From an uncultured Dysosmobacter sp. (lineage in GTDB: Bacteria; Bacillota; Clostridia; Oscillospirales; Oscillospiraceae), in NCBI GenBank assembly GCA_947625655.1, contig CANQPD010000001.1, positions 124,001 through 188,000 on the forward strand: a stretch of 64,000 nt of DNA, in the 5' to 3' direction. A model generated the notes under the pieces. That model saw only the letters and a program-made list of their open reading frames with translations, had not been told where the DNA came from and did no database searches. The position numbers and the translations under genes were made by a program. Each line of letters starts with the position of its first letter. The first letter of the stretch is position 1. Shown here one piece after another: positions 17,543 through 25,459 of the stretch.

Positions 17543-18310
17543 TCAGTTCTCCGAGTACCGGGCCAGGAACTGCCGGGTGCGCTCCTCTTTGGGGTGGTCG
17601 ATGACCTTCCTGGGGTCGCCCTGCTCCACGATCACGCCGCCGTCCATGAAAATCACCTGGTCCGCCACATCCCGGGCAAAGGCCATCTCGTGGGTGACGA
17701 TAATCATGGTGGTTTTCTGCTCCGCCAGGTTGCGGATGACCCGCAGGACCTCACCGGTCAGCTCCGGGTCCAGGGCGGAGGTGGGCTCATCGAAGCACAG
17801 GATGTCCGGGTGCAGGGCCAGGGCACGGGCGATGGCCACCCGCTGCTGCTGTCCGCCGGAGAGCTGGTGGGGATAGTGGCCCGCCCGGTCAGCCAGACCC
17901 ATCTGGGCCAGCAGCTCCCGCCCGGCGGCCTCGATGGCCTCCTTGCTCTCGCCGCCCCGCTCCTTGGCCAGCAGCTCCCGGGCCAGGGTCACGTTCTGGA
18001 GGGCGGTGTACTGGGGGAAGAGGTTGAAGTTCTGAAACACCAGGCCAAAGTGGAGGCGCTTGGTGCGAATCTCCTTTTCATTTTGCGTGGCGGGGTCAGC
18101 GGCGTCGAAGATGACGCTCCCGTTGACGGAGATGGTGCCGCCGTCGGGCTTTTCCAGGAAATTCAGGCACCGCAGCAGGGTGGTCTTTCCGCTGCCGGAG
18201 GAGCCGATGATGGACAGGGCCTGCCCCTTCTCCAGGGAGAAGCTGATGTCGTTGAGAACCTTGGTGGGGCCGAAGTGCTTTTCAATGTGTCTGGCTTCCA
18301 AAATAGACAT
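17543..18310 (-). CDS. Amino-acid ABC transporter ATP-binding protein
   Basis: A 255-aa ABC ATPase of the polar amino-acid family (GlnQ/TcyC type). It has Walker A GSSGSGKTT (residues about 36-44), the Q-loop, signature LSGGQQQR, and Walker B ILCFDEPTS, followed by the H-loop (IVTHEM). It is the last gene of the substrate-binding protein-permease-ATPase operon on the minus strand, 14 nt after the permease. Its 3' end exists in a second copy 189 bp downstream (17361-17393). Confidence 0.95.
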   Translation of the reverse strand: MSILEARHIEKHFGPTKVLNDISFSLEKGQALSIIGSSGSGKTTLLRCLNFLEKPDGGTISVNGSVIFDAADPATQNEKEIRTKRLHFGLVFQNFNLFPQYTALQNVTLARELLAKERGGESKEAIEAAGRELLAQMGLADRAGHYPHQLSGGQQQRVAIARALALHPDILCFDEPTSALDPELTGEVLRVIRNLAEQKTTMIIVTHEMAFARDVADQVIFMDGGVIVEQGDPRKVIDHPKEERTRQFLARYSEN

Positions 18311-18324
18311 GCTCGCATCCTCCT

Positions 18325-18993
18325 TTAACGGAAATAATCCAGCTTGCGCTCAATCCAGCCGAAGAGGATCGTCAGGGCGCCGTTGAAAATCAAATAGTAT
18401 ACGCCGGTGAAGAACAGCGGCCAGATCAGGCCGGAATAGCCGTGGGAGCCCTTCAGGAAGGCATAGCCTGCCCAGATGACCTCCTGCAGGGAGATGATGC
18501 GGGCGATGGAGGTGTCCTTCACCAGGGTGATGATCTCGTTGGACATGGGGGGCACGATGCGCTTGACCATCTGGAGAAGGGTGACCTTGAAGAAGATCTG
18601 GCGCTTTGTCATGCCCAGCACCTCGCCGGCCTCCTGCTGGCCCACGGGAACCCCCTGAATACCGCCGCGGTAAATTTCGGAGAAGTAGCAGGAGTAATTG
18701 ATGATGAAGGCCAGGCACGACGCCAAAAAGCGTCCGCTTTCACCGCTGCCCCAGGGGCTGGCGGACATGAGCCGCCCGGGGATGTAGTAGATGATGATGA
18801 GCTGGAGCATCAAAGGCGTTCCGCGGATGATCCAGACCACCGTTTTTGTGATAAAGCGCAGGGGGGTGAAGCGGCTCATGGAGCCGAAGGAGACAACCAG
18901 ACCCAATGGGATCGCGCCGATCAGCGTGACGGCAAACAGCTTCAGCGTTTGCAGGAAGCCCTCGTTCAGGGCGCCGATGACGGTCAGAAACAT
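18325..18993 (-). CDS. Amino-acid ABC transporter permease
   Basis: A 222-aa inner-membrane permease of the His/Glu/Gln/Arg family with about five membrane segments. The cytoplasmic EAA loop is visible (YRGGIQGVPVGQQEAGEVLGM), which contacts the ATPase. It lies between the binding protein and the ATPase. The substrate is a polar amino acid or cystine; the sequence alone does not decide which. Confidence 0.93.
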   Translation of the reverse strand: MFLTVIGALNEGFLQTLKLFAVTLIGAIPLGLVVSFGSMSRFTPLRFITKTVVWIIRGTPLMLQLIIIYYIPGRLMSASPWGSGESGRFLASCLAFIINYSCYFSEIYRGGIQGVPVGQQEAGEVLGMTKRQIFFKVTLLQMVKRIVPPMSNEIITLVKDTSIARIISLQEVIWAGYAFLKGSHGYSGLIWPLFFTGVYYLIFNGALTILFGWIERKLDYFR

Positions 18994-19040
18994 GCCCGTG
19001 ATACCACCTTACTCATGATGATTTCTCTTTGTGAACCGGG

Positions 19041-19073
19041 CAAAAGCAGAGGGGGAGTGCCCCTCTGCTTTTG
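19041..19073 (-). terminator. Hairpin between the binding-protein and permease genes
   Basis: A perfect 14-bp stem (19041-19054/19060-19073) with a 5-nt loop lies after the binding-protein stop. There is no long T-run outside the stem, so it is probably a partial terminator or mRNA-stabilising hairpin that raises binding-protein output over the permease. Confidence 0.6.
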
Positions 19074-19091
19074 CTGGATCGTAAGTAAAAA

Positions 19092-19946
19092 TTACTGCTC
19101 GATAATGGCGGCCTGGACACCGTAGGTCTCGGCAATCTCCATCATGGTGCCGTCGGCGTAGCTGGCCTGGAAGAAGTCGTTCAGGGCGGCGGCCAGGTCA
19201 GATCCCTTGCGGAAGCCCACGCCGTACTCCTCGCTGTTCAGGCTGGCCGTATAGGTCAGGTCGGCATAGCTGGTGCCCTCGCCCACCATGGCGGCGGCCA
19301 TCAGCGCGTCGATGACGGCGGCGTCAGCGGTCTTGGAGCTGACCTCCAGAAGGGCAGTGGCCTGATCGGCCACCTCGGTATAGGAGGCGCCCAGGGCTTC
19401 CACCTCGGCCGCGCCGGCGGAACCGGCTTCCACGGCGAAGGCCAGATCCTTCACGCTGTCAACATCCTGATACTGGTCGGCCACATCAGCAGGGACGATA
19501 ACCACCTGGGCGTTGTTGCAGTAGGCGTTGGAGCACTCCATGGCGCTCTTGACCTCATCGGTCAGGGTCATGCCGTTCCAAACGACATCAATGGTCTTGC
19601 CGTCCAGCTCAAAGACCTTGTTGTCCCAGTCGATGACCTGGAATTCCACATCCACGCCCAGGGACTCGGCAAAGGCCTTGGCCATGTCGGCGTCAAAGCC
19701 GATCCAGTTGCCGCTGGCGTCCTGATAATCCATGGGCTCGAACTCGGTGATGCCAACCACCAGAGTGCCCTTGTTCTGGACATAGGCCAGGTCGCTGTCG
19801 GCGGCGGGTTCTTCCGTGCCGGCGGGGTCGGTGGCATCGGTGGTGTCGGCGGGGGTCTCGTCCTTGCCGCCGCAGGCGGCCAGGGCCAGGACCATTGCCA
19901 GGGCCAGCAGCAGGGCCCAGAGCTTCTTCATGTTTTTCATCTTCAA
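19092..19946 (-). CDS. Amino-acid ABC transporter substrate-binding lipoprotein
   Basis: A 284-aa extracellular solute-binding protein (family 3). The signal peptide ends at a lipobox LAAC with C25 as the lipidated residue, followed by an Asp/Glu/Thr/Pro-rich linker and the binding domain (GTLVVGITEFEPMDYQD...GFDADMAKAFAE). GGAGGATTGAAG just before ATG 19946 supports the start. It is the first gene of the three-gene minus-strand operon. Confidence 0.94.
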   Translation of the reverse strand: MKMKNMKKLWALLLALAMVLALAACGGKDETPADTTDATDPAGTEEPAADSDLAYVQNKGTLVVGITEFEPMDYQDASGNWIGFDADMAKAFAESLGVDVEFQVIDWDNKVFELDGKTIDVVWNGMTLTDEVKSAMECSNAYCNNAQVVIVPADVADQYQDVDSVKDLAFAVEAGSAGAAEVEALGASYTEVADQATALLEVSSKTADAAVIDALMAAAMVGEGTSYADLTYTASLNSEEYGVGFRKGSDLAAALNDFFQASYADGTMMEIAETYGVQAAIIEQ

Positions 19947-20096
19947 TCCTCCAAATTTCCGAGCAGATGCGCCGCTCGTTTAATTCATTAGCAGTTTACC
20001 ATACTAAATTGCAAATGTAAATGCGGAAATTGCCGGAAGTAGGCAGAGAAAGTCTTTGCTTTTTTGTATAAAGCATCCAAAGAAAGACGGGCTGTC

Positions 20097-20123
20097 ATAC
20101 TTTTGCATCATCGGACATAGAGT
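20097..20123 (+). promoter_or_regulatory. Possible sigma-E-type promoter of spoIVA
   Basis: ATA (20097-20099), 16 nt, then CATAGAGT (20116-20123) fits the loose mother-cell sigma-E pattern (ATA, 16-18 nt, CATANNNT). spoIVA belongs to the sigma-E regulon in studied spore formers. The match is short, so this is tentative. Confidence 0.35.
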
Positions 20124-20161
20124 GGAAGCATGAATATGGAGCGGAAAAAGGACGGGATCGC

Positions 20162-20288
20162 GTGCAGTGCACGGGATAAAAATGCCCATTCGCCCGCCGC
20201 ACAGCGGCAGGCGCGAATGACGGCGGCAACCTCCATGCGCGCGAGGTTGCAAATCTGTATGAGCGCTGACAGGCGCATGGAGGTTGCT
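20162..20288 (+). promoter_or_regulatory. Structured spoIVA leader with a hairpin over the ribosome site
   Basis: The leader contains a small GTGC-AGT-GCAC hairpin (20162-20172), a second stem (20187-20193/20213-20219 with an inner GCCGC/GCGGC), and a perfect 15-bp stem (20226-20240/20273-20287) that buries the GGAGG ribosome site (20279-20283) of spoIVA. The left arm GCAACCT (20226-20232) can instead pair with AGGTTGC (20244-20250), which would free the ribosome site. Two mutually exclusive pairings over a Shine-Dalgarno are typical of translational switches. The structure is read by eye only. Confidence 0.6.
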
Positions 20289-21764
20289 ATGAACACTACC
20301 ATCTATCAGAATATCGCCACCCGCACGGCCGGAGACATCTACATCGGCGTGGTCGGCCCGGTGCGGACCGGAAAATCCACCTTTATCAAGCGGTTCATGG
20401 AGACCCAGGTGATCCCCAACATCGAAAACGTCTACCGCAAGGAGCGGGCCAGGGATGAGCTGCCCCAGAGCGGCTCCGGCCGGACCATCATGACGGCGGA
20501 GCCCAAGTTCGTCCCTGAGGAGGCCGCCCAGATCCAGCTGGAGGGCGGCGCGGCCTTTTCGGTGCGGCTCATCGACTGCGTGGGCTATATGGTGAAGGGG
20601 GCCATCGGCCAGTATGAGGACGACGCCCCCCGGATGGTCACCACCCCCTGGTACGACCACGAGATCCCCATGACCGAGGCGGCGGAGATCGGCACCCGGA
20701 AGGTCATCGCGGAGCATTCCACCATCGGCATCGTCATCACCACCGACGGCACCATCTCCGACATCCCCCGGGAGGACTATCTGGAGGCGGAAGAGCGGGT
20801 CATCCGGGAGCTGCAGGAGCTGGGAAAGCCCTTTATCGTCCTGTTGAATTCAGAGGATCCCACATCTGACCGGGCCATGGCCATCAGCCGGGACATCGCC
20901 TCCCGGTACGAGGTGAACTGCGTGCCGGTAAACTGCCTGGAACTGGACGAGGACGCGGTGGCAGCCATTTTGAAGGCGGTGCTCTACGAGTTCCCCATGC
21001 AGGAGCTGGATCTCTTCCTGCCGCCCTGGGTGGACGCCCTGCCGGCGGAGCACGCCCTGAAAGCGGGGCTATATGAGGCGGTGCGGCAGAGCACGTCCGG
21101 GCTCCGCCACATCCGGGAGGTGGACGGCGTCATCGCCGCCCTGGGGGCCTGCGAGAACATCAGCGAGGCGAAGATCACCAGCATTGACCTGGGCACCGGC
21201 GTGGCGGCGGCCACCCTCCGCCTGCCCCGGGAGCTGTTCTACCACACCCTGTCGGAGCAGTCCGGCTTCGAGGTGGGGGACGACGGCGACCTGATGAGCC
21301 TGCTGACCCGGCTGGCGGCGGTGAAGGCGGAGTATGACAAGGTGGCCGGAGCGCTGAAAGACGTGCGGGAGACGGGCTACGGCATCGTGGTGCCCGGCAT
21401 CGACGAGCTGAAGCTGGAGGAGCCGGAGATCATGAAGCAGGGCGGGCGGTACGGCGTCCGGCTGAAGGCCAGTGCCCCCAGCATCCACATGATCCGGGCG
21501 GACATCGAGACCGCCGTGAGCCCCATCGTGGGCAACGAAAAGCAGTCCGAGGACATGGTGAATTATCTCCTGCAGGAGTTCGAGGGGGACACCAGCAAGA
21601 TCTGGCAGTCCAATATCTTTGGCCGCAGCTTCCACGAGCTGGTCAACGACGATCTCCAGACCAAGCTGAAGCGGATGCCGGAGGACGCCCGGAAAAAGCT
21701 CCAGGAGACCCTGACCCGCATCATCAACGAGGGCAGCGGCGGGCTGATCTGCATTATTCTGTAA
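20289..21764 (+). CDS. spoIVA: Stage IV sporulation protein A, coat-assembly ATPase
   Basis: A 491-aa SpoIVA, matching the usual length of about 492. This TRAFAC-class ATPase polymerises on the forespore surface into the basement layer for the coat, anchored by SpoVM. The Walker A motif GPVRTGKST lies near residue 20, and the C-terminal third is the conserved SpoIVA domain. The start is ATG 20289, because the family begins YQNIATRTAGDIYIGV; the frame is open for 53 more codons upstream, but that stretch is a structured leader. GGAGG at 20279-20283 is the ribosome site. Confidence 0.95.
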   Translation: MNTTIYQNIATRTAGDIYIGVVGPVRTGKSTFIKRFMETQVIPNIENVYRKERARDELPQSGSGRTIMTAEPKFVPEEAAQIQLEGGAAFSVRLIDCVGYMVKGAIGQYEDDAPRMVTTPWYDHEIPMTEAAEIGTRKVIAEHSTIGIVITTDGTISDIPREDYLEAEERVIRELQELGKPFIVLLNSEDPTSDRAMAISRDIASRYEVNCVPVNCLELDEDAVAAILKAVLYEFPMQELDLFLPPWVDALPAEHALKAGLYEAVRQSTSGLRHIREVDGVIAALGACENISEAKITSIDLGTGVAAATLRLPRELFYHTLSEQSGFEVGDDGDLMSLLTRLAAVKAEYDKVAGALKDVRETGYGIVVPGIDELKLEEPEIMKQGGRYGVRLKASAPSIHMIRADIETAVSPIVGNEKQSEDMVNYLLQEFEGDTSKIWQSNIFGRSFHELVNDDLQTKLKRMPEDARKKLQETLTRIINEGSGGLICIIL

Positions 21765-21803
21765 GAAAACCAGGCATTGGCCATGGCCAATGCCTGGTTT
21801 TTC
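21765..21803. terminator. Bidirectional terminator between spoIVA and the CPCC gene
   Basis: A near-perfect palindrome (AAAACCAGGCATTGGCC and its complement around CCATGG at 21781-21786), with A- and T-runs on both sides, separates the convergent genes. Confidence 0.85.
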
Positions 21804-21806
21804 CGC

Positions 21807-22151
21807 TCAGGGAAGCTCCTCTGGCAGGGGGGGCCGGGCGTATTGCAGGAATTCCTCCCGCACAGCTCCAAACCGCCTGTAGGCCGCCCGGCCCTGGTTC
21901 AATGTCATGCCGCGGTTTTCGTCGCTGGGCTCGTCATCGGAGGCGGTGAACACGTCGTTTTCCCACATGCACACCGGGCAGATATAGGCCAGGGCGTCGG
22001 CGGCGGGCACCGGGAAGGTCTTGCAGCCGCAGCAGGGACAGGGGTATTTGCCGGGAGCCGGGGTCTCGGCAGTTCTCTGGCACGGCGAGGGGGATTCCCT
22101 ATGCCGGACTTTCGGAAGAATCAGTTTCTTCAGACGTTTCTCTTCACTCAC
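21807..22151 (-). CDS. CPCC-family cysteine-rich protein
   Basis: A 114-aa protein with a YPCPCCG motif followed by a second CPVC motif, the pattern of the CPCC (cysteine-rich CPCC) family, probably a small zinc-binding protein of unknown function. The start is GTG 22151, which overlaps the ogt stop as GTGA (22148-22151), so it is translationally coupled to ogt. The conserved segment ENDVFTASDDEPSDENRGMTLNQGRAAY fits the family. Confidence 0.8.
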   Translation of the reverse strand: MSEEKRLKKLILPKVRHRESPSPCQRTAETPAPGKYPCPCCGCKTFPVPAADALAYICPVCMWENDVFTASDDEPSDENRGMTLNQGRAAYRRFGAVREEFLQYARPPLPEELP

Positions 22152-22678
22152 AGCGCCGTCCCTTTTTTCGGGACGGTCAGCCCCGCCGTGTCCACGCCCT
22201 CCAGCTCCAGCAAATACCGTTTGGCGGCAAGGCCCCCGGCGTAGCCCGTCAGGCTGCCGCCAGCGCCCACCACCCGGTGGCAGGGAATGAGGATGGAGAT
22301 GGGGTTGTGTCCCACGGCGCCGCCCACCGCCTGGGGCGCGGCGGAGACGCCCCGTTCCCGCAGGGCCTGGGCCAGGGCGCCGTAGGTGGCGGTCTGGCCT
22401 CTGGGAATCTCCAGCAGCAGCTGCCACACCGCCTGCCGGAAGGGACTGCCCTTCGGCGCCAGCGGCGGCAGGGCAGGGAGGGGCTTCCCGGCGAAATAGG
22501 CGTCCAGCCAGGCCGCTGTCTGTTGGAATACGGGCAGCTCCGGGGCCTCCCGGGTCTCGCCGGTCAGGGTGGCGGCAAAATACTTCTGGCCCTCGAGCCA
22601 AAGGCCGGTGACGGCTCCGCCGTCAGAGGCCAGATGCAGCGGGCCAACCGGGGAGGACAGCGTGGTCAAATAAGTCAT
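22148..22678 (-). CDS. ogt: Methylated-DNA-protein-cysteine methyltransferase
   Basis: A 176-aa suicide repair protein that takes the methyl group from O6-methylguanine onto its active cysteine, in IPCHRVVG. The N-terminal domain starts MTYLTTLSSPVGPL. The start ATG 22678 is chosen because AAAGGAGC lies 8 nt upstream; an in-frame ATG at 22732 falls close to the promoter. It is transcribed from its own promoter and coupled to the CPCC gene. Confidence 0.95.
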   Translation of the reverse strand: MTYLTTLSSPVGPLHLASDGGAVTGLWLEGQKYFAATLTGETREAPELPVFQQTAAWLDAYFAGKPLPALPPLAPKGSPFRQAVWQLLLEIPRGQTATYGALAQALRERGVSAAPQAVGGAVGHNPISILIPCHRVVGAGGSLTGYAGGLAAKRYLLELEGVDTAGLTVPKKGTAL

Positions 22679-22717
22679 GGCGTCAGGCTCCTTTTCGAGT
22701 TTGGTTTCCTGCCTTTT

Positions 22718-22746
22718 ATTATAGCAGAACAAATGTACGATTTCAA
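22718..22746 (-). promoter_or_regulatory. Promoter of ogt
   Basis: On the minus strand, TTGAAA (22746-22741), a 17-nt spacer and TATAAT (22723-22718) form a near-consensus vegetative promoter upstream of ogt. Confidence 0.8.
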
Positions 22747-22789
22747 CTGCTGTTTTTCAATTTGGACGAAACGACCGGAGCCCGGGCAC

Positions 22790-22818
22790 TTGCAAGCGGC
22801 GGAAAGTCGTGATACCAT
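22790..22818 (+). promoter_or_regulatory. Possible promoter of coaX
   Basis: TTGCAA (22790-22795), a 17-nt spacer and TACCAT (22813-22818) lie 34 nt before coaX. The -10 box is weak. Confidence 0.4.
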
Positions 22819-22851
22819 ATAGAAAACAAACGATCGGAAAGGGGAGAGCCC

Positions 22852-23622
22852 ATGCTTCTGGCAATCGATGTGGGAAATTCCAATACCTCCGTGGGCCTGT
22901 TTGACAAGAGCGGGCGGCTTCAGTTTCTGGCGTCTCTGGACACGGACAGCCGCAAGACAGCCGATCAGATCAGCATTGATTTGATGAACCTGTTCACGCT
23001 GTACCGCTTTTCATATGCCGATGTCACCGGAGCGATCCTGTGCAGCGTGGTGCCGCCGCTGAATTTCATGATGGGAAAGGCCCTGACCCGTCTGCTGGGC
23101 AAGCCGCCCATGGTGATCGGTCCCGGTGTCAAAACGGGGCTGAATATCCGCCTCACCGTCCAAAATCAGGTGGGCGCCGATATCGTGGCGGACGCGGTGG
23201 CCGCGCTGGAGAAGTTCCAGCCGCCCATCATCACCATCGACATGGGCACCGCCACCACCATCGGCGTCATCTCCGAGGGGCGGACCTATGAGGGCGGACT
23301 GCTGCTCCCCGGCGTCAATGTGTCCCTGGAGGCCCTCAGCCACCGGGCGGCCCAGCTGCCGGATATCTCCCTCCAGCACCCCAAGGCCTTGATCGGCAAG
23401 AATACGGAGGACTGCATGCGCTCCGGCATCGTCTACGGCACCGCCGGGATGCTGGACGGCATCATCGACCGCATCCGGGACGAATTCCCGGATCAGGAGG
23501 TCAGCGTGGTGGCCACCGGCGGCAACGCGCCGGTCATCGTGCGGTACTGCCGCAATCCCATTGTCTACGACAAATACCTGCTGATGGAGGGGCTTTGGGC
23601 CATCTACCAGAAAAACCGCTGA
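22852..23622 (+). CDS. coaX: Type III pantothenate kinase
   Basis: A 256-aa CoaX, which phosphorylates pantothenate in the first step of coenzyme A synthesis and needs a monovalent cation. ASKHA-fold motifs are visible: DVGNSNTSVG at the N-terminus (ATP binding), GADIVADAVA, and DMGTATTIGV. The length is typical. A GGAAAGGGGAG ribosome site precedes ATG 22852. It has its own terminator. Confidence 0.95.
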   Translation: MLLAIDVGNSNTSVGLFDKSGRLQFLASLDTDSRKTADQISIDLMNLFTLYRFSYADVTGAILCSVVPPLNFMMGKALTRLLGKPPMVIGPGVKTGLNIRLTVQNQVGADIVADAVAALEKFQPPIITIDMGTATTIGVISEGRTYEGGLLLPGVNVSLEALSHRAAQLPDISLQHPKALIGKNTEDCMRSGIVYGTAGMLDGIIDRIRDEFPDQEVSVVATGGNAPVIVRYCRNPIVYDKYLLMEGLWAIYQKNR

Positions 23623-23661
23623 AAAATCCCTGGCCGGGACCGCTCCGGCCAGGGATTTTTT
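23622..23661 (+). terminator. Terminator of coaX
   Basis: A 15-bp stem (23623-23637/23645-23659), 7-nt loop and T-run directly after the coaX stop. Confidence 0.9.
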
Positions 23662-23738
23662 CTGGCCGGGCGAAACCTTTTCCAGCGGTTTCGGAGTAGA
23701 CAGGTGAAGAGGCCATTTCAAGAGAGGAGCGGATACAC

Positions 23739-24299
23739 ATGGAGGACCACCGCATCGTCGATCTGTACTGGCGGCGGGAACCGTCGGCCATTGCTGAGAC
23801 CAGCGCCAAATACGGCGGCTACTGCCGCGCCATTGCCCGCCGTATCCTGGGGGACGACCAGGACGCCGAGGAATGCGTCAACGACACCTGGCTGGGGGCC
23901 TGGAACGCCATGCCCATCCACCGGCCGGAAAGGCTGGCGCCCTTTCTGGGCAAGATCACCCGGCGGACCGCTTTCGACCGCTGTCAGGCGGACCGGGCCA
24001 AGAAGCGGGGCGGGGGAGAGCTGCCGCTGGTGCTGGAGGAGCTTGGGGACTGCGTCCCCGCCGCGCCCAGCGCCGCGCAGATCGTGGAGGACCGGGAGCT
24101 GGAGCACATGCTGGATCGCTTTCTCCACACGCTGCCGCCACGGAGCTGCGATATCTTCCTCCGCCGGTACTGGTATGCCGAGCCTCTGTCAGATATCGGA
24201 AGGCGGTACGGCATGGGTGTGGGGGCGGTGAAAAGCAGTCTCTTCCGCAGCCGGGAAAAGCTGCGGAACTATCTGGAGCAGGAGGGGATCATATTATGA
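23739..24299 (+). CDS. ECF-type RNA polymerase sigma factor
   Basis: A 186-aa sigma-70 family factor of the extracytoplasmic-function type. Region 2 (about residues 15-80, DDQDAEECVNDTWLGAWNAM) and region 4 (about 125-180, with the helix-turn-helix LSDIGRRYGMGVGAVKSSLFRSREKLRNYL) are both present and joined by a short linker. It overlaps the next gene by ATGA; that gene encodes a membrane protein in the position of its anti-sigma factor. A second such pair lies at 61.8-63.7 kb. Confidence 0.9.
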   Translation: MEDHRIVDLYWRREPSAIAETSAKYGGYCRAIARRILGDDQDAEECVNDTWLGAWNAMPIHRPERLAPFLGKITRRTAFDRCQADRAKKRGGGELPLVLEELGDCVPAAPSAAQIVEDRELEHMLDRFLHTLPPRSCDIFLRRYWYAEPLSDIGRRYGMGVGAVKSSLFRSREKLRNYLEQEGIIL

Positions 24300-25294
24300 G
24301 CGGAGAAGAGCGGCTGTTCGCGGCCCTGAACAATGTGGATGACCGGCTGCTGGAGCGCAGCGAGCGAAGAAGGAGGATCAATCCCCGGCCCTGGGCGGCT
24401 TTGGCTGCGGCGTGCGTGGCGCTGGCTGCCCTCTGCCTGCCCCGGCCCAGCCAGGAACTGCCGCCGGAACCGTCCGGCCCTGTTCAGACCCTGCGATTCG
24501 CCGGCGGGGAGGCTGGCGACGCGCTGCACCTGTGCAGCATCCAGTACGGCCCCCAGCCCAGCGTGGGCTTTGCCATCTACGTGAACGAGGAAATTTACGA
24601 GGTCTCGGAGATGGACGGCGTCTACACCATCCGTCCCCGGAACCCCCTGCCGGCGGAGGAATTTCCCCCCATTGACCTGACCATTGCCCATGCGGAGGGG
24701 CTGTCCAGGGCGGAGGCCATAGAGGCGGCCAAAGAGACCTTGTCGGAATCCTATGCCCAGGTGTCGGGGGCGGAAGAGGTCGGAGAACAGCTCCGCCTGA
24801 CCGCCGGGGATGGGGACGCCTGGGACGACGCCCATGCGGAGGTCGCCTGCCTGGATGACGGCCTGGGCGGCAGCTTCACCCTGACCGCCCGGTATTTCAC
24901 CGAGGCCGCGGAGGGCCACGGCGTGCGGTTCCAGGATATGATGGGCACCTTCGCCGTGGTGTACGATGCTGGCGCCGACACCTCGCCCCAGTGGGTGGGA
25001 GAGCTGCAAAGCGTCACAAGGCGGCTGACCCAGGCCATTTTCGCGGACCGGACCGACACCGTCGCGGACCTCCTGGCCGAGGGCGCATTGACGGAGGGCT
25101 ACGGGGAAGATGTGTCGGGGGATGTCAGCGTGGTCTCTGTGGACTACGCCCCGGACAACGACCGGGACCCCGCCTCAGCGACAGTCTCTGTCAAGCACCG
25201 GATCAACTTAGAGGACAGCTGCAATTACCTGACCATGGAGCTGACCCGCGCCGGCGGCAGGTGGCGGCTGACCTGGGCGGGCATTGAAAAATGA
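24296..25294 (+). CDS. Putative membrane anti-sigma factor or sensor
   Basis: A 332-aa protein with a short cytoplasmic N-terminus (residues 1-27), one membrane segment (about 30-45) and a large extracellular domain without a family I can name. It is coupled to the ECF sigma gene by ATGA at 24296-24299. Gene order suggests it holds the sigma factor at the membrane and releases it on an outside signal. This role is inferred from context only. Confidence 0.7.
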   Translation: MSGEERLFAALNNVDDRLLERSERRRRINPRPWAALAAACVALAALCLPRPSQELPPEPSGPVQTLRFAGGEAGDALHLCSIQYGPQPSVGFAIYVNEEIYEVSEMDGVYTIRPRNPLPAEEFPPIDLTIAHAEGLSRAEAIEAAKETLSESYAQVSGAEEVGEQLRLTAGDGDAWDDAHAEVACLDDGLGGSFTLTARYFTEAAEGHGVRFQDMMGTFAVVYDAGADTSPQWVGELQSVTRRLTQAIFADRTDTVADLLAEGALTEGYGEDVSGDVSVVSVDYAPDNDRDPASATVSVKHRINLEDSCNYLTMELTRAGGRWRLTWAGIEK

Positions 25295-25297
25295 AAA

Positions 25298-25320
25298 AGG
25301 CCCGCCTGAAAAGACGGGCC
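25298..25320. terminator. Hairpin after the sigma/anti-sigma pair
   Basis: GGCCCG (25299-25304) pairs with CGGGCC (25315-25320). An A-run on the left makes it function best as a minus-strand terminator, backing up the one at 25409-25442. Confidence 0.55.
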
Positions 25321-25408
25321 GGCGGCAGCGGTTTCCGCCATTATCGTTCCGCTTGCCGCAGGGATATCTGACATGATCCGGCGGGATATGCGCGGCTGCA
25401 CATAAAAA

Positions 25409-25442
25409 CAGGAAAAGAGCGGCAAATGCCGCTCTTTTCCTG
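25409..25442. terminator. Terminator of pfp
   Basis: A 16-bp palindrome (25409-25424/25427-25442) with a 2-nt centre lies just after the pfp stop on the minus strand. The AAAA/TTTT runs lie inside the stem. Confidence 0.8.
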
Positions 25443-25459
25443 AAAAATTGGTACAGGAT

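Noticed and set aside
20130-20288. N-terminal extension of SpoIVA from ATG 20130
   Set aside because: The family starts at YQNIATRTAGDIYIGV; the stretch is hairpin-rich and the ribosome site is directly before 20289.
21807-22601. 264-aa frame across ogt on the minus strand
   Set aside because: Only the last 114 residues, from GTG 22151, match a family (CPCC); the rest is a frame shadow of ogt.
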